Assembly: GCF_000426825.1 (NCBI RefSeq)
Contig: NZ_AUGC01000009.1
Coordinates: 62,001-126,000 of the forward strand
Origin: Thermonema rossianum DSM 10300
GTDB taxonomy: Bacteria > Bacteroidota > Bacteroidia > Cytophagales > Thermonemataceae
Direction of reading: 5' to 3'
Length of the DNA: 64,000 bases
A program made the position numbers and the translations under genes. The notes under the pieces were generated by a model. The model saw nothing but the letters and a program-made list of their open reading frames with translations, did no database searches and was not told where the DNA came from. This document shows positions 43,309 through 53,129 of the stretch, in pieces; position 1 is the stretch's first letter; each line of letters begins with the position of its first letter.

Positions 43309-44958
43309 CTACTTTTTTATCAAGCCTGACAAACGCCAATGCCGCACCCACAGCGATAGCCACAAAGCAGCCAAAACAAACAAAGCCAAACGCCCTAAAT
43401 AATCACCGTAGCGACTGTAAAAAGTCAGCTCGTTATTCAATATCAAGGTATCGCGGATGGAAGCAGGCACCCAATAAGGGGTGGCCTGAAGCACCTCGCC
43501 CTTCGTATTGATAAAGGCAGAAATACCTGTGTTGGCGCAGCGTGCCACTGCCCGCCTGTGTTCTATTGCCCGCAGACAGGCATAGCGCATATGCTGTTTG
43601 TAACCGGGGGTGTCGCCCCACCAACCGTCGTTAGTAATGATACACAGCAGGTTGGCACCCTTCTGTACATATTCGCCCACGTATTCGCCAAACACCGACT
43701 CGAAGCATATGATAGGTGCATAGCGCGCATTGCCATCTGCGAATACTGTGCGCTCTGCTTGCTTGCCATAACCGCCGGAAGTGCCCCCCAAATCTATCAC
43801 TAAATTGGAAAGCCACTGAAAAGCAGCCGGATAGGGCATGGCTTCTACCATGGGCACCAGCTTGGACTTATGATAAAAAGCCAGTGTATCTTGTTTTAAA
43901 AACATGGCTGTATTAAACACATCGTAGTACCCCAACCCCTCTTGATAACGTGCCGAGGCAGGTGGTAGCTCATTTTTGTAAAAACGAGCCGTGGTCAGTC
44001 CTGTAATCAATGCGGCTTGGGGGTAGGCGCTCATAAAGTTTTTGATTTGACGAATGACCGCATAGTTATGAATGTTTTCCTCCCACAGGGCATCGTCGAT
44101 GGCGGTCTCAGGCCACAAAATCAGGCGGGTATTGGGGGTTATCTGCTGTTTCGACAACTCCATGAAACGCCGGATTTGTTCAGCAAAAGGAATAAAGTTG
44201 GGGCTGTCGGGAAACTTCTCTTGATAAGGGTCAATGTTGGGCTGCATCACCACTACCTCTACCGTTTCGCCTTTTGTTTCATAGCGTGCTGCCAGCCAGT
44301 AAGAAACACCTATGGGCAACAAGATGAGCAAGGCGGTATAGAAAGCATAGACACGGCGGTTGTGTGCAAGCCGGCTCGTGAAAATACGCATAGCTACCAG
44401 GTTGGTCAACAGTACCCACAAAGTGCCCCCTAAAACGCCTGTAAATTCATACCACTGCACCCAAGCCGGCACTAAGGCAAAGGCATTGCCCAGCTGCAGC
44501 CAAGACCAACTGAGCTCCCAGTTCAAATGCAGGTATTCGAAAGTGAGCCATGCCAGCACAAAAGTGAGCTGCATGCGTGCCGGGTCTGCTTTGCGTGCTA
44601 TAGACATGGTCACCACTACCGGCAAACACATCAGCAATGCATTGGCCAGCCATGCCCCCACCGCACCGCCGGCACTGGCGTTCCATATCCACCAGGTGGT
44701 TGCTATATTCCAAAGAGCAAAAGCAAGATAGGTAGCTGCCAGTAACCGCTTGCCGCCAAGCAGCTTCATGCGATAAGCATGCAGCAGGCGCAGAAGCGGC
44801 ACGAACGCAAAAAAGATGCTTATATGCAAATAAGGAACATACCATGCAACAGAAAACAGAAGAGCCGCCAAAGCTGCGTAGCCATAAACATAGAGCGCGG
44901 GCAGTACGGTAGCTTCATGTTGTTTCATCGACGACCGGGAAGTTACAGTTGAATCCAT
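43309..44958 (-). CDS. lnt: Apolipoprotein N-acyltransferase
   Basis: Inner-membrane enzyme that adds the third acyl chain to lipoproteins. 549 residues: about eight N-terminal membrane segments, a periplasmic nitrilase-like domain and a last membrane helix near 515-535. The catalytic triad is visible: Glu in ILWPETAIDDALW, Lys in FYHKSKLVPMVE, Cys in PIICFESVFGEYV. ATG at 44958 is used; ATG at 44928 (MKQHEATV) is equally possible. The many lipoproteins in the window are its substrates in principle. Confidence 0.94.
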   Translation of the reverse strand: MDSTVTSRSSMKQHEATVLPALYVYGYAALAALLFSVAWYVPYLHISIFFAFVPLLRLLHAYRMKLLGGKRLLAATYLAFALWNIATTWWIWNASAGGAVGAWLANALLMCLPVVVTMSIARKADPARMQLTFVLAWLTFEYLHLNWELSWSWLQLGNAFALVPAWVQWYEFTGVLGGTLWVLLTNLVAMRIFTSRLAHNRRVYAFYTALLILLPIGVSYWLAARYETKGETVEVVVMQPNIDPYQEKFPDSPNFIPFAEQIRRFMELSKQQITPNTRLILWPETAIDDALWEENIHNYAVIRQIKNFMSAYPQAALITGLTTARFYKNELPPASARYQEGLGYYDVFNTAMFLKQDTLAFYHKSKLVPMVEAMPYPAAFQWLSNLVIDLGGTSGGYGKQAERTVFADGNARYAPIICFESVFGEYVGEYVQKGANLLCIITNDGWWGDTPGYKQHMRYACLRAIEHRRAVARCANTGISAFINTKGEVLQATPYWVPASIRDTLILNNELTFYSRYGDYLGRLALFVLAALWLSLWVRHWRLSGLIKK

Positions 44959-44984
44959 AGATTTTTACTTTGCCTTAAAAATAT

Positions 44985-45011
44985 AAAAGCCGCTGATATG
45001 TAGCGGCTTTT
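44985..45011 (-). terminator. Rho-independent terminator after the M16 operon
   Basis: Perfect 10-base-pair stem AAAAGCCGCT / AGCGGCTTTT with a 7-base loop, 22 bases after the stop of the M16 gene at 45033; on the minus strand the stem ends in TTTT followed by ATATTTTT. Confidence 0.8.
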
Positions 45012-45032
45012 ATCACTCTTTTCTTATTTCCT

Positions 45033-47084
45033 TTAAGGAATAGACTCTATCGTCACATCCGGGTTGATTTGATAGCTGATAGTAGCTTCTGTGGTTTGTC
45101 CCATTAAAGAAAGCTCTGCTTTCACAGGCAACTGAAAACCTTCCACTTCGGCATATTCCAAATACTTCGCAGTAGTACCGTCAGCATCTATCGTCTGCAG
45201 CAGCAGTCCGCTTTCTTTGTCATAGTAACGCTTTTCTTTGACACCTTCCGGCGATTCGTAGGTGATTTCCAAAACTACCTTTCCATCCATTGTCTTAGCA
45301 TCGGTCAGGGTAGCTTTGTAGCCCAGCTTCTGGTAATCACGCTCTAAAAGCACATAAGTGCCGGCTTTGGCGCGCTTATATACCTCATCTTCGGGGTTAT
45401 CTATTACTCGTTCGCCTTGCGGGGTCTTGTTTAATACTTTTTTACCATCGAAACGAATAAGCTGCAAGCCAAAAGGTGTTTTCACTTTTGTTTCAAAGCC
45501 TTGTGCGGTGCGTACGGTTACAGTCTCTATTTGCAAGCCTTGAATGGTAAAGCTCACATTTTGCTGCAGGCTGCGTATGTCGCTAATATTACGGGTACCG
45601 GCAATGGCACGTAAGTATTGATTGATAACGCTAGCTACACTCACACCCTCCAAAGAGGCAAGGTCAACCCCTTTATATTCATTCCCGAAAGCGTCGTAAC
45701 GTTTCACGGGCCCAAAGCGTGCCAACTTGCTTTGCAACACATCTATATCGCCCACGCCAATGATATAAGCATTGGAAGGCAGGAAGTATTGTCTTGCTAC
45801 GAACTGTACTTCCTGGGCTTTGATTGCTTCCAAGCGCGGAATGTAGGTAGTATAGTATTCTGCCGGCAAGTTATAGATGGCTGTGTTGATGGCAAACTGC
45901 GCAATGGTCTCGGGGCGCTCCAATGAGCGCGCAAAGCTGCCTATTAAGATATTTTTTGCACGCCGCAACTCATCTTCAGGCACCACTTCATTACGCATGC
46001 GCTCCATTTCCTTAATCATTTCTACCATGGCGCTATCGGTAACGGCATTGCGCACATCGGCAGAAGCTATAAAATAGCCGGCCCAGCGGTCGGGTATCAA
46101 ACGGGAATAAGCGCCGTAAGTATAGCCTTTGTCTTCACGCAAGTTACGGAAAAGACGCGCATTGGCATTGCCGCCCAAAATTTGGTTTGCCAAGCGTGCC
46201 ACCAAGTAATTCTTGTCTGCCAAGTTGTATTTGATAGGATAAGTCAGACGCAGAACACTTTGCACGGCACCCGCTTTTTCTGCAATAGCCACTTGCGTGG
46301 CTTTGGGCGGTTGAGGCACCGGCAAGTACTCGGTAGGCACATTGCCTTTTTCCCATGCACCAAAATATTTCTCTACCAGACTTTTGGCTTCATCCAAGGT
46401 AATGTAACCCACAAATGCCATGTAAGCGACATTGGGGCGGTAATAGGTCTGATAGAACTTCACAAAATCTTCCCGGGTAATGTTCTTTACAGTTTGGGGC
46501 GTTGCCACCTCGCCATAAGGATGCTTGTCGCCAAACGACAAGCGACGCCGCAGATTATCGGCAATGGCTTCCGGTGAATCTTGCACAGCCTTTAAGTTAG
46601 ACAAGGTGCGCTCTCTAATTTTCTCCAGTTCTTCTTCCGGAAAAGTAGGCTTCAACAGTATTTCGGCGGTCAGATCCAAAATGGTAGGCAGGTGTTTTTT
46701 CAAAGTAAACACCGAAAAGTAGTCACTCCCGAAAGAGATATTGGCGCCATAAAAGTCAATCTGTTCATCTATTGTGGCTTTATCTTTCTTTTCGGTACCC
46801 GCCATTATCAGCTCGCCAAACATATCCAGGAAGCCGGCCTTGTCGCCTTGCTTTACAGGCGGATAGTCGAAGGCAGTGTAAACGGTTACTTTGGGCAAGG
46901 TTTTGTCTTCAATAACAAATACCCTCAAGCCATTGGGCAAAGTAAACGACTGGTAGGGCTTGAGCTGAAGGGGCGGAAAGCCCTCTGCTTTCGGGGGGGT
47001 AGTAGGGTATTTCCGGCCTTGAGCCCAGACAGCTGTGCCAAAGAGGCTCAACAGTATCAATGAGAGTAATATTTTCTTGTTCAT
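45033..47084 (-). CDS. M16 family peptidase-like protein, inactive subunit with C-terminal LolA-like domain
   Basis: 683 residues with a signal peptide (1-22). Residues ~30-445 are two M16 domains, but where the partner has HxxEH this protein reads GFLDMFGELIMAG: the three zinc-motif positions are Asp87, Gly90 and Glu91, so it should not bind zinc. The R/Y substrate-binding region of the second domain (RLARQILG-like NQILGGNANARLFRNLREDKGYTYGAY) is intact, as in the substrate-binding subunits of M16B pairs. Residues ~450-683 add a beta-rich domain (KTPFGLQLIRFDGKKVL, YYDKESGLLLQTIDADG) resembling the outer-membrane lipoprotein-sorting LolA fold. Translated 8 bases after its active partner. Confidence 0.88.
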   Translation of the reverse strand: MNKKILLSLILLSLFGTAVWAQGRKYPTTPPKAEGFPPLQLKPYQSFTLPNGLRVFVIEDKTLPKVTVYTAFDYPPVKQGDKAGFLDMFGELIMAGTEKKDKATIDEQIDFYGANISFGSDYFSVFTLKKHLPTILDLTAEILLKPTFPEEELEKIRERTLSNLKAVQDSPEAIADNLRRRLSFGDKHPYGEVATPQTVKNITREDFVKFYQTYYRPNVAYMAFVGYITLDEAKSLVEKYFGAWEKGNVPTEYLPVPQPPKATQVAIAEKAGAVQSVLRLTYPIKYNLADKNYLVARLANQILGGNANARLFRNLREDKGYTYGAYSRLIPDRWAGYFIASADVRNAVTDSAMVEMIKEMERMRNEVVPEDELRRAKNILIGSFARSLERPETIAQFAINTAIYNLPAEYYTTYIPRLEAIKAQEVQFVARQYFLPSNAYIIGVGDIDVLQSKLARFGPVKRYDAFGNEYKGVDLASLEGVSVASVINQYLRAIAGTRNISDIRSLQQNVSFTIQGLQIETVTVRTAQGFETKVKTPFGLQLIRFDGKKVLNKTPQGERVIDNPEDEVYKRAKAGTYVLLERDYQKLGYKATLTDAKTMDGKVVLEITYESPEGVKEKRYYDKESGLLLQTIDADGTTAKYLEYAEVEGFQLPVKAELSLMGQTTEATISYQINPDVTIESIP

Positions 47085-47092
47085 GGCGCTAC

Positions 47093-48427
47093 TTATTTAG
47101 ATTGTTCTTCTGACTTAGGCAACCAATAAAGGGTTACACGGTTTTCTTTCACCAAATACTTATTGGCTACCCGCTTGATGTCGTTCGGGGTTACTTTTAA
47201 ATACTGCTGTATTTCGGTATTGATGAGATTGGCATCGCCAAAAAAGGTGTGATAATTGGCAAGGCTTTCGGCTATGCCTTCCATAGTGCTGTTCCGGGTA
47301 TAGTATTCTGTTTCCAGCTGGTTACGCAACTTTTGAAACTCCTGGAAGGAAATGCCTTCCCGCTTGATTTTCTCATATTCTTCTTCCAAAGCTGCTTCCA
47401 GCTCTTCGGGGCTGACCCCTGCATTGGCAATTCCGTAAATGATGGATACCGAGGGGCTGTCTTCCAAACCAAAGGGGAAGGCGCCTACTGCCAATGCTTT
47501 TCTCTTTTCATTCTTCACATAACGGCTCAGACGAGAGCTCTCGCCTTGTGAAAGCAACTGCATCAGCATGTTGACTGCATAGTAGTCGGGCTCTTTGATG
47601 GAAGGGGTGCGGAAAGCGTGCACTACTGCCGGCAGTTGTACGTTGTCATACACCACGTCGCGCACTTCGCCCCCCAATGGCGGTTCTTCCACATTGGGGC
47701 GGGGCACTTTTTTGCCCTTCGGTATGTCACCAAAATAGATTTCTATGGTTTTCTTGGTTGCTTCCACATCGAAATTGCCGGCAATTGCCAAAGTAGCATT
47801 GTTGGGCACATAGAAGGTCTTGTAGAAGTTTTTAAAATCTTCTTCGCTGGCGGCTTCCAAATGCTCCATATAGCCTATCACGGGCCAGCGGTAAGGGTGT
47901 TTTTTGTAAACCCGCTTCATGGTTTCTTCTACCAGGCGCCCGTAGGGCTGATTGTCCACACGCAGGCGGCGCTCCTCTTTCACCACTTCGCGTTGCGTTT
48001 CAATGCCCTTCATATCTACTTTGGCATGGCGCAAGCGCTCGGCTTCTATCCAGAGCGCAAGGTTTAATTGATTGGCAGGCAATACTTCATAGTAGTAGGT
48101 GCGATCATACCAAGTATTGGCGTTATAGGTGGCACCTGCTTCCGTGAGCAGCTTGTCCAGCTCGCCGCGCTCTATGTACTTGGAACCTTCAAACATCAGG
48201 TGTTCGAAGAAGTGGGCAAAGCCGGTCCGCTCCGGGTCTTCATTTTTCGACCCTACATGATACATCATGCCGACTGCCACCACCGGCACGTCGTTGCGTG
48301 GATACAGTATGACATGCAGCCCATTGGGTAAGTCATACTCCTGAAAGTCTATCTTCATCTGCCCTGCACAAGGAAGCCAGGCGCTCCCTGCCAGCAGACA
48401 CAACCATAATGCAACTATTCTTCTCAT
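47093..48427 (-). CDS. M16 family zinc protease, active subunit
   Basis: 444 residues from ATG at 48427, giving signal peptide MRRIVALWLCLLAGSAWLPC; a longer frame to 48481 would contain the promoter. Inverted zinc motif HFFEH at residues 72-76 (AHFFEHLMFEGS) with the third ligand at about Glu151 in REVVKEERR. Periplasmic processing protease of the M16B type, which acts as a heterodimer with a catalytically dead partner encoded immediately downstream. Substrates are expected to be unfolded peptides; the natural target is unknown. Confidence 0.93.
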   Translation of the reverse strand: MRRIVALWLCLLAGSAWLPCAGQMKIDFQEYDLPNGLHVILYPRNDVPVVAVGMMYHVGSKNEDPERTGFAHFFEHLMFEGSKYIERGELDKLLTEAGATYNANTWYDRTYYYEVLPANQLNLALWIEAERLRHAKVDMKGIETQREVVKEERRLRVDNQPYGRLVEETMKRVYKKHPYRWPVIGYMEHLEAASEEDFKNFYKTFYVPNNATLAIAGNFDVEATKKTIEIYFGDIPKGKKVPRPNVEEPPLGGEVRDVVYDNVQLPAVVHAFRTPSIKEPDYYAVNMLMQLLSQGESSRLSRYVKNEKRKALAVGAFPFGLEDSPSVSIIYGIANAGVSPEELEAALEEEYEKIKREGISFQEFQKLRNQLETEYYTRNSTMEGIAESLANYHTFFGDANLINTEIQQYLKVTPNDIKRVANKYLVKENRVTLYWLPKSEEQSK

Positions 48428-48450
48428 GGGATTGATATTTTTATGCAATT

Positions 48451-48482
48451 CAAATCTAATTTCTTTCGTATTAAATTCCAAA
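48451..48482 (-). promoter_or_regulatory. Promoter of the M16 pair
   Basis: On the minus strand TTTG (48479-48482), 20 bases, TAGATTTG (48451-48458): an exact Bacteroidota promoter. It lies 24 bases before ATG 48427 and fixes that start. Confidence 0.7.
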
Positions 48483-48510
48483 ACTTAACAATTATTTAAG
48501 ATTACTACAA

Positions 48511-48545
48511 AAAAAGGCACGGTCTTTTTAAGACCACGCCTTTTT
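48511..48545 (-). terminator. Rho-independent terminator after nrdB
   Basis: Stem AAAAAGGC-AC-GGTCTT / AAGACC-AC-GCCTTTTT with a 2-base internal mismatch and a loop of about 3 bases, 23 bases after the nrdB stop, T-rich on the minus strand. Confidence 0.75.
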
Positions 48546-48567
48546 GCCAAATTAGTTGGAAGTGTAT

Positions 48568-49545
48568 TTAAAAGTCTTCATTTAAGGTGAACTTTTGATC
48601 ATCTTTCTTGGATGACACCCCTGCTTTGCGGTATTCCGATACTCTTTTTTCAAAAAAGTTGGTTTTTCCTTGCAATGAAATCATATCCATGAAAGGGAAA
48701 GGATTGGTAGCATTGTAATGCTTTTCCTGCCCCAGCGCCACCAACAAACGATCGGCCACAAACTCTATGTATTGAGCCATCAGGCGGGAATTCATACCGA
48801 TAAGGTCAACCGGCAGCGCATCGGTGATAAACTCTTTTTCAATAGCCACGGCATCGGTGATGATTTCGAGCACACGTTCCGGGCTTAATTTATTTTGAAT
48901 GTATTGATTGTAAAGCAAGCAAGCGAAATCGCAGTGCAAGCCCTCGTCACGTGAAATCAGCTCATTGGAAAACGACAGCCCGGGCATCAAACCACGCTCT
49001 TTAAGCCAGAAGATGGCGCAAAAACTACCGGAAAAGAAAATACCTTCAACAGCCGCAAAGGCTATCAAACGCTCCACAAAATTGGGGCTTTCAATCCAAC
49101 GCAGTGCCCATTCGGCTTTTTTCTTCACGCAAGGCACGGTCTCTATGGCATTGAAAAGGTGCTCGCGTTCGGCACTATCTTTAATATAGGTGTCAATAAG
49201 CAGAGAATAGGTTTCGGAATGAATGTTCTCCATCATTACCTGAAAACCATAGAAGCAACGTGCTTCGGGCAGTGTGACTTCGCGCATGAAGTTGAGCACC
49301 AAGTTTTCATTCACGATGCCATCGCTGGCAGCAAAGAATGCCAACACATGCGAAATAAAGTGGCGCTCTCCTTCATTCAAATTTTCCCAATCGCGCAAGT
49401 CTTGCGACAAGTCTATTTCCTCGGCAGTCCAGAAACTGGCTTCTGCCTTTTTATACATCTCCCATATTTCATGGTGCTTGATGGGGAAAAGTACAAAGCG
49501 GTTTTTTTCTTCTAAAAGCAACGGCTCGTTGTGTGTGTGGCTCAT
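48568..49545 (-). CDS. nrdB: Ribonucleoside-diphosphate reductase, beta (small) subunit
   Basis: Class I ribonucleotide reductase small subunit, carrying the di-metal/radical cofactor. 325 residues from ATG at 49545 (a TTG-started form would add two residues). Helices with metal ligands are visible: [39 protein letters not shown] (Glu and His ligands) and [11 protein letters not shown] (E..H). The radical Tyr is expected near FYGFQ/TYSLL. The C-terminal tail [11 protein letters not shown] is the usual docking peptide for the alpha subunit. The alpha-subunit gene nrdA is not in the window. Confidence 0.96.
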   Translation of the reverse strand: MSHTHNEPLLLEEKNRFVLFPIKHHEIWEMYKKAEASFWTAEEIDLSQDLRDWENLNEGERHFISHVLAFFAASDGIVNENLVLNFMREVTLPEARCFYGFQVMMENIHSETYSLLIDTYIKDSAEREHLFNAIETVPCVKKKAEWALRWIESPNFVERLIAFAAVEGIFFSGSFCAIFWLKERGLMPGLSFSNELISRDEGLHCDFACLLYNQYIQNKLSPERVLEIITDAVAIEKEFITDALPVDLIGMNSRLMAQYIEFVADRLLVALGQEKHYNATNPFPFMDMISLQGKTNFFEKRVSEYRKAGVSSKKDDQKFTLNEDF

Positions 49546-49662
49546 ATGCAAATATCTTTTGTTTGGTTATGAAACTGTTCCTTTTGTAGATACTTATTTT
49601 CAGGCGTTTTTGTTTAATTTGTCATCACAAGACATAACAAATATACACAATCCGTGCTTTCT

Positions 49663-50802
49663 ATGATATTGCGCAAAACCAAAAAAGACGCTTCCGGCAA
49701 GCCTTCCCTCTATGAATTCACGCTCCACGAAAGGCGCCCTTCATGGTGGTGGGCTGAATGGCTGGCACTTGGCTTGTCTTTATTCGCATTTTGGCGTTTC
49801 CGTAGCCCTTTCGTCAAACTGCTAAGTGTGGGTAGTGTCGCTTGGTTCAGCACACAAGTATGGATGCAGCTCAAACGGCTGCAGCTGCAGCTTACGGCCG
49901 AAGGGCTTAGCGTGCGCGAAGGCATCATAGGAAAAAAATACTTTTTCGACTGGGCAGATATCAAGCAAGCACAAATTTTAAAAGACAACAAAACATTGCC
50001 GTTTGGCTATCCCAGTTTATCCCAAAAGGTCATTCAGGAAGCCGATAGCATCCTGCTGTGCCATAGCAAAGAAAAAACAGCCCTCAAGATTTCGGCTTCC
50101 CGCTTTGGTGCCGGCCAATTTGGGGACTTTCTGCAGCGCCTTTATCGCGCCTTGCAGTGGCACAGCACCAACCGCGTGGAAAAAATAGACTACCTTATCG
50201 GCAAAATACAAGAGCATAAGCAGCAAGACTTGCAAATTATGCGCGAACTGGAAGACGCCCTTTTTGAAGCATACCGGACAGCCTATCAACCCATCTACCT
50301 TCAAGAGGGCAAGCAAGCTTCACAGCCTCTGTGGATATACCGCCGCGGCCAACACCCCATTGCCTTTTATGCAGACCACCCACAAGCCAACGTAAGTGAA
50401 GAAACGCGCCAAGTGGCAGAAGAGCTCATCAAGGTAAGCCGCGAAAATATGGAAATCGTCAAAACACGCTTGGCTTACTATGACAGTGTCATTCAGGTGC
50501 TTACAGAAAAACGCAAAGAGGTAGAACAACAGCAAAAACTTAAAGAAGTGGCGGGCAAATTAAAAGCCATTCAGGTGCGCAACCTCAAAAAACAAGAAAC
50601 CCTGCAAAGCAGCGAAGAAGACAGCCTGATGGTCGAAAACCTCATGTTGTTGGATGAACTTACTTCCAAGGTTTATCAAATTGAAAACCTGGAAGATTCA
50701 TTCTTACTTTCGCAGTATATCGAGCAGCTCAAGCCCGAAGCGCTGGCACACAACCAAGTATTGCGCGAGCTAAACGAAAAACTACAGGACGGACACAACT
50801 AA
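49663..50802 (+). CDS. Membrane-anchored coiled-coil protein of unknown function
   Basis: 379 residues from ATG at 49663 (a GTG at 49654 is also in frame). Two adjacent hydrophobic segments near 29-62, then a region about 65-155 that may be a PH-like beta domain (LTAEGLSVREGIIGKKYFFDWADIKQAQI), then long coiled coils 165-215 and 260-379 (KTRLAYYDSVIQVLTEKRKEVEQQQKLKEVAGKLKAI). The topology would place most of the protein in the cytoplasm. It lies 31 bases before kynureninase on the same strand, but no functional link is evident. Family not recognised. Confidence 0.75.
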   Translation: MILRKTKKDASGKPSLYEFTLHERRPSWWWAEWLALGLSLFAFWRFRSPFVKLLSVGSVAWFSTQVWMQLKRLQLQLTAEGLSVREGIIGKKYFFDWADIKQAQILKDNKTLPFGYPSLSQKVIQEADSILLCHSKEKTALKISASRFGAGQFGDFLQRLYRALQWHSTNRVEKIDYLIGKIQEHKQQDLQIMRELEDALFEAYRTAYQPIYLQEGKQASQPLWIYRRGQHPIAFYADHPQANVSEETRQVAEELIKVSRENMEIVKTRLAYYDSVIQVLTEKRKEVEQQQKLKEVAGKLKAIQVRNLKKQETLQSSEEDSLMVENLMLLDELTSKVYQIENLEDSFLLSQYIEQLKPEALAHNQVLRELNEKLQDGHN

Positions 50803-50833
50803 AAACACCTTGCACTTAAATCATAAATCGAAT

Positions 50834-52108
50834 ATGAGTCATAGCATATCCTCAATCACCATGGAAGACAGTTTGGAATTTGCACGGCAAATGGACAGCC
50901 GGGACCCCTTGCGCCGGTTCAGGGAAGAGTTTCATATTCCACGCCGCGAAGGACAAGAAATCATCTACTTGTGTGGCAATTCGTTGGGGCTGCAGCCCAA
51001 GCGGACAGCCCGTGTCATAGAGCAAGAGATGGAACGCTGGCGCACCCTGGCCGTCGACGGGCACTTTGAAGGCGAAACCCGCTGGTTCGACTACCATAAG
51101 GCGCTGCAGCCCATGCTTGCCCCCATAGTGGGCGCCCACCCCGATGAAGTCACCATCATGAACAACCTTACGTCCAACCTGCATTTCATGATGGTGTCGT
51201 TTTACCGCCCTCAAGGCAAGCGCTTCAAGGTGCTGATGGAGGCGGGCGCCTTCCCCTCGGATCAGTATGCCGTAGAAACACAGGTGCGTTTCCATGGCTA
51301 CAAGCCCGAAGAAGCCATTGTGGAAGTAGCCCCTCGCGAAGGCGAAACTTTCCTGCGCACCGAAGACATAGAGGCAGCCATACGCCGCGAAGGCGATAGC
51401 TTGGCATTGGTGCTCTTCGGCGGCATCAATTACTACACCGGGCAAGTGTTCGATATGGAACGAATTACGGCTGCCGCCCATGAAGCAGGCGCAATGGCAG
51501 GCTTCGACCTGGCCCATGCCGTAGGCAACGTGCCTCTCCGCTTACATGACTGGGATGTGGATTTCGCCGTATGGTGCTCTTACAAATATTTGAACTCCAG
51601 CCCCGGTGGCGTAGGTGGTGCCTTTGTGCATCGCAAGCATCATCATGCCGATTTGCCCCGCTTTGGCGGCTGGTGGGGACACAACGAAGAAGAGCGCTTC
51701 TTGATGAAAAAAGGATTCAAACCCATCACCACTGCCGAGGGATGGCAGGTAGCCAATGAGCCCATTTTACTGATGGCTGCCCATAAGGCTGCTTTGGAAA
51801 TATTCCAAGAAGCGGGCTTTGAGCACCTGCGCGAAAAAAGCAAAAAACTGACCGATTATCTGCTATTTTTCATAGACAACTACTGCAGCGACAACCTCAC
51901 GGTACTTACCCCCCGTTCCTACGAAGCCCGGGGCTGTCAAGTGTCGATCTACGTGCACCGCGACGGGAAAAAAGTATTCGATGCGCTGCAGGCCGCCCAT
52001 ATAGTAGGTGACTGGCGTGAACCCAACGTGATACGCTTAGCCCCCGTACCTCTTTATAACACCTTTGAGGAAGTATATCGCGTAGGGCAAGTGCTCAAAC
52101 AATTTTAG
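50834..52108 (+). CDS. kynU: Kynureninase
   Basis: PLP enzyme of tryptophan breakdown that cleaves kynurenine to anthranilate and alanine (or 3-hydroxykynurenine to 3-hydroxyanthranilate). 424 residues from ATG at 50834; ATG at 50861 is also possible. YLCGNSLGLQPK near the start, the phosphate-binding NNLTSNLHFMM, and the PLP Lys251 in VWCSYKYLNSSPGGVGGAFVH are all typical, as is PRFGGWWGHNEEERFLM. No other kynurenine-pathway gene is in the window, so in this organism it may serve NAD synthesis or tryptophan catabolism from a scattered pathway. Confidence 0.96.
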   Translation: MSHSISSITMEDSLEFARQMDSRDPLRRFREEFHIPRREGQEIIYLCGNSLGLQPKRTARVIEQEMERWRTLAVDGHFEGETRWFDYHKALQPMLAPIVGAHPDEVTIMNNLTSNLHFMMVSFYRPQGKRFKVLMEAGAFPSDQYAVETQVRFHGYKPEEAIVEVAPREGETFLRTEDIEAAIRREGDSLALVLFGGINYYTGQVFDMERITAAAHEAGAMAGFDLAHAVGNVPLRLHDWDVDFAVWCSYKYLNSSPGGVGGAFVHRKHHHADLPRFGGWWGHNEEERFLMKKGFKPITTAEGWQVANEPILLMAAHKAALEIFQEAGFEHLREKSKKLTDYLLFFIDNYCSDNLTVLTPRSYEARGCQVSIYVHRDGKKVFDALQAAHIVGDWREPNVIRLAPVPLYNTFEEVYRVGQVLKQF

Positions 52109-52116
52109 TAGAACAT

Positions 52117-52136
52117 AGCCCCCAAAGCCGGGGGCT
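52117..52136 (+). terminator. Rho-independent terminator after kynU
   Basis: Stem AGCCCCC / GGGGGCT with a 6-base loop followed by TTTTT, nine bases after the kynU stop. Confidence 0.8.
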
Positions 52137-52201
52137 TTTTCACTTCTTTTTTTCCCCCTCATTATTTCACGCCCTCCTTCCATTATTTCATTTTTTCCCA
52201 C

Positions 52202-52371
52202 TGTCATCTCGAGCATCATCTCCTGTCATTTCGAGCGCAGCGAGAAATCTTTTTTGCTTCTTGCGGCTTGGTTCGACGAGATCTCTCACTCGCTTTGCGA
52301 GTTCGAGATGACAAAAAGCAGAAGTAAACTTAACTTGACGAGATGTCTCACTTCGTTCGACACGACAAAAA
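52202..52371. repeat. REP-like palindromic repeat, copy A, with tail
   Basis: Core 52224-52313 is a long imperfect palindrome: it starts TGTCATTTCGAGCGCAGCGA and ends GCGAGTTCGAGATGACA, the two ends being near reverse complements. It is preceded by a partial head (TGTCATCTCGAG at 52202) and followed by a 58-base tail containing GACGAGATGTCTCACTTCG. Copies B and C share the core; C also shares the tail almost base for base. The rest of 52137-52659 holds copy B and no gene. Confidence 0.85.
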
Positions 52372-52513
52372 GACATTTACATCTTCTTTTCATCTTTTAA
52401 TCCTTCGTTGTTACTTTTTATGCCTTACCTATCATTTCTAAATACCTCTTGTGATTTTGAAATACTCCCTTTACCGCTTCAAGCTTTCCTCTTGCTATTT
52501 CGTTCTTCCTTCC

Positions 52514-52604
52514 TGTCATTTCGAGCGCAAGCGAGAAATCTTTTTTGCTTCTTGCGGCTTGGCTTGATGAGATCTCTCACTCGCTTTGCTCGTTCGAGAT
52601 GACA
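52514..52604. repeat. REP-like palindromic repeat, copy B, core only
   Basis: Same 90-base core as copy A (TGTCATTTCGAGCGCAAGCG to CTCGTTCGAGATGACA), without the tail. Lies between kynU and the GIY-YIG gene. Confidence 0.85.
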
Positions 52605-52659
52605 AAAGATGCTAATACATCACAAAGCATTGCCAATAGATAGGAATCAGCCTTGTTTA

Positions 52660-52968
52660 TCAAATCTCATCATTTAAAAATCGCCATTCCGGATTAAAAG
52701 AGTTAATAAGAGCTTCCTTTTTTGCCCTTCGCCATTTTTTAATCTCTTTTTCACGGGCAATGGCGTGTTCTACGTACTCAAACCTTTCCCAGTAAACCAA
52801 AAAGTAAGCATTATATTTCCCGGTAAAATGACTTTTGGTAGTGTAAGCATCCAGCTTATGCTCATAAAGGCGCCTGCGTAAATCGTTCGTAATACCTACA
52901 TATAAAACTTTCTTGCTTTTGTTCGTGGTAATGTAAACAAAGTAATTGTGGCAACCTAAAGGTTTCAT
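52660..52968 (-). CDS. GIY-YIG nuclease superfamily small protein
   Basis: 102 residues, the size of the stand-alone UPF0213/YhbQ-like GIY-YIG proteins. The core motif is visible as NYFVYITTNKSKKVLYVGITNDLRRRLYEHK: the first strand (FVYI), YVGIT (the YIG position) and the catalytic Arg in DLRRRL, followed by the Glu-containing helix AREKEIKKWRRAKKEALI. It lies alone between copies of a REP-like repeat, with about 120 bases to the core on either side. It may be a nuclease of DNA repair type or a domesticated element; function unproven. Confidence 0.9.
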   Translation of the reverse strand: MKPLGCHNYFVYITTNKSKKVLYVGITNDLRRRLYEHKLDAYTTKSHFTGKYNAYFLVYWERFEYVEHAIAREKEIKKWRRAKKEALINSFNPEWRFLNDEI

Positions 52969-53129
52969 ATAAACATGAAAGAAAAAGGCGTTTTTAAGGT
53001 CGCTACAAAGAGCAGATACGTGTTGTTCCTATTCCAAGATAATGACTATCATTCTTTTTAAAAAGAAAACGGGTTATTTTGGCATTTTATTTATGCTTGT
53101 ATCACTCTACTCTTTTGAAGTTCCCTTCT

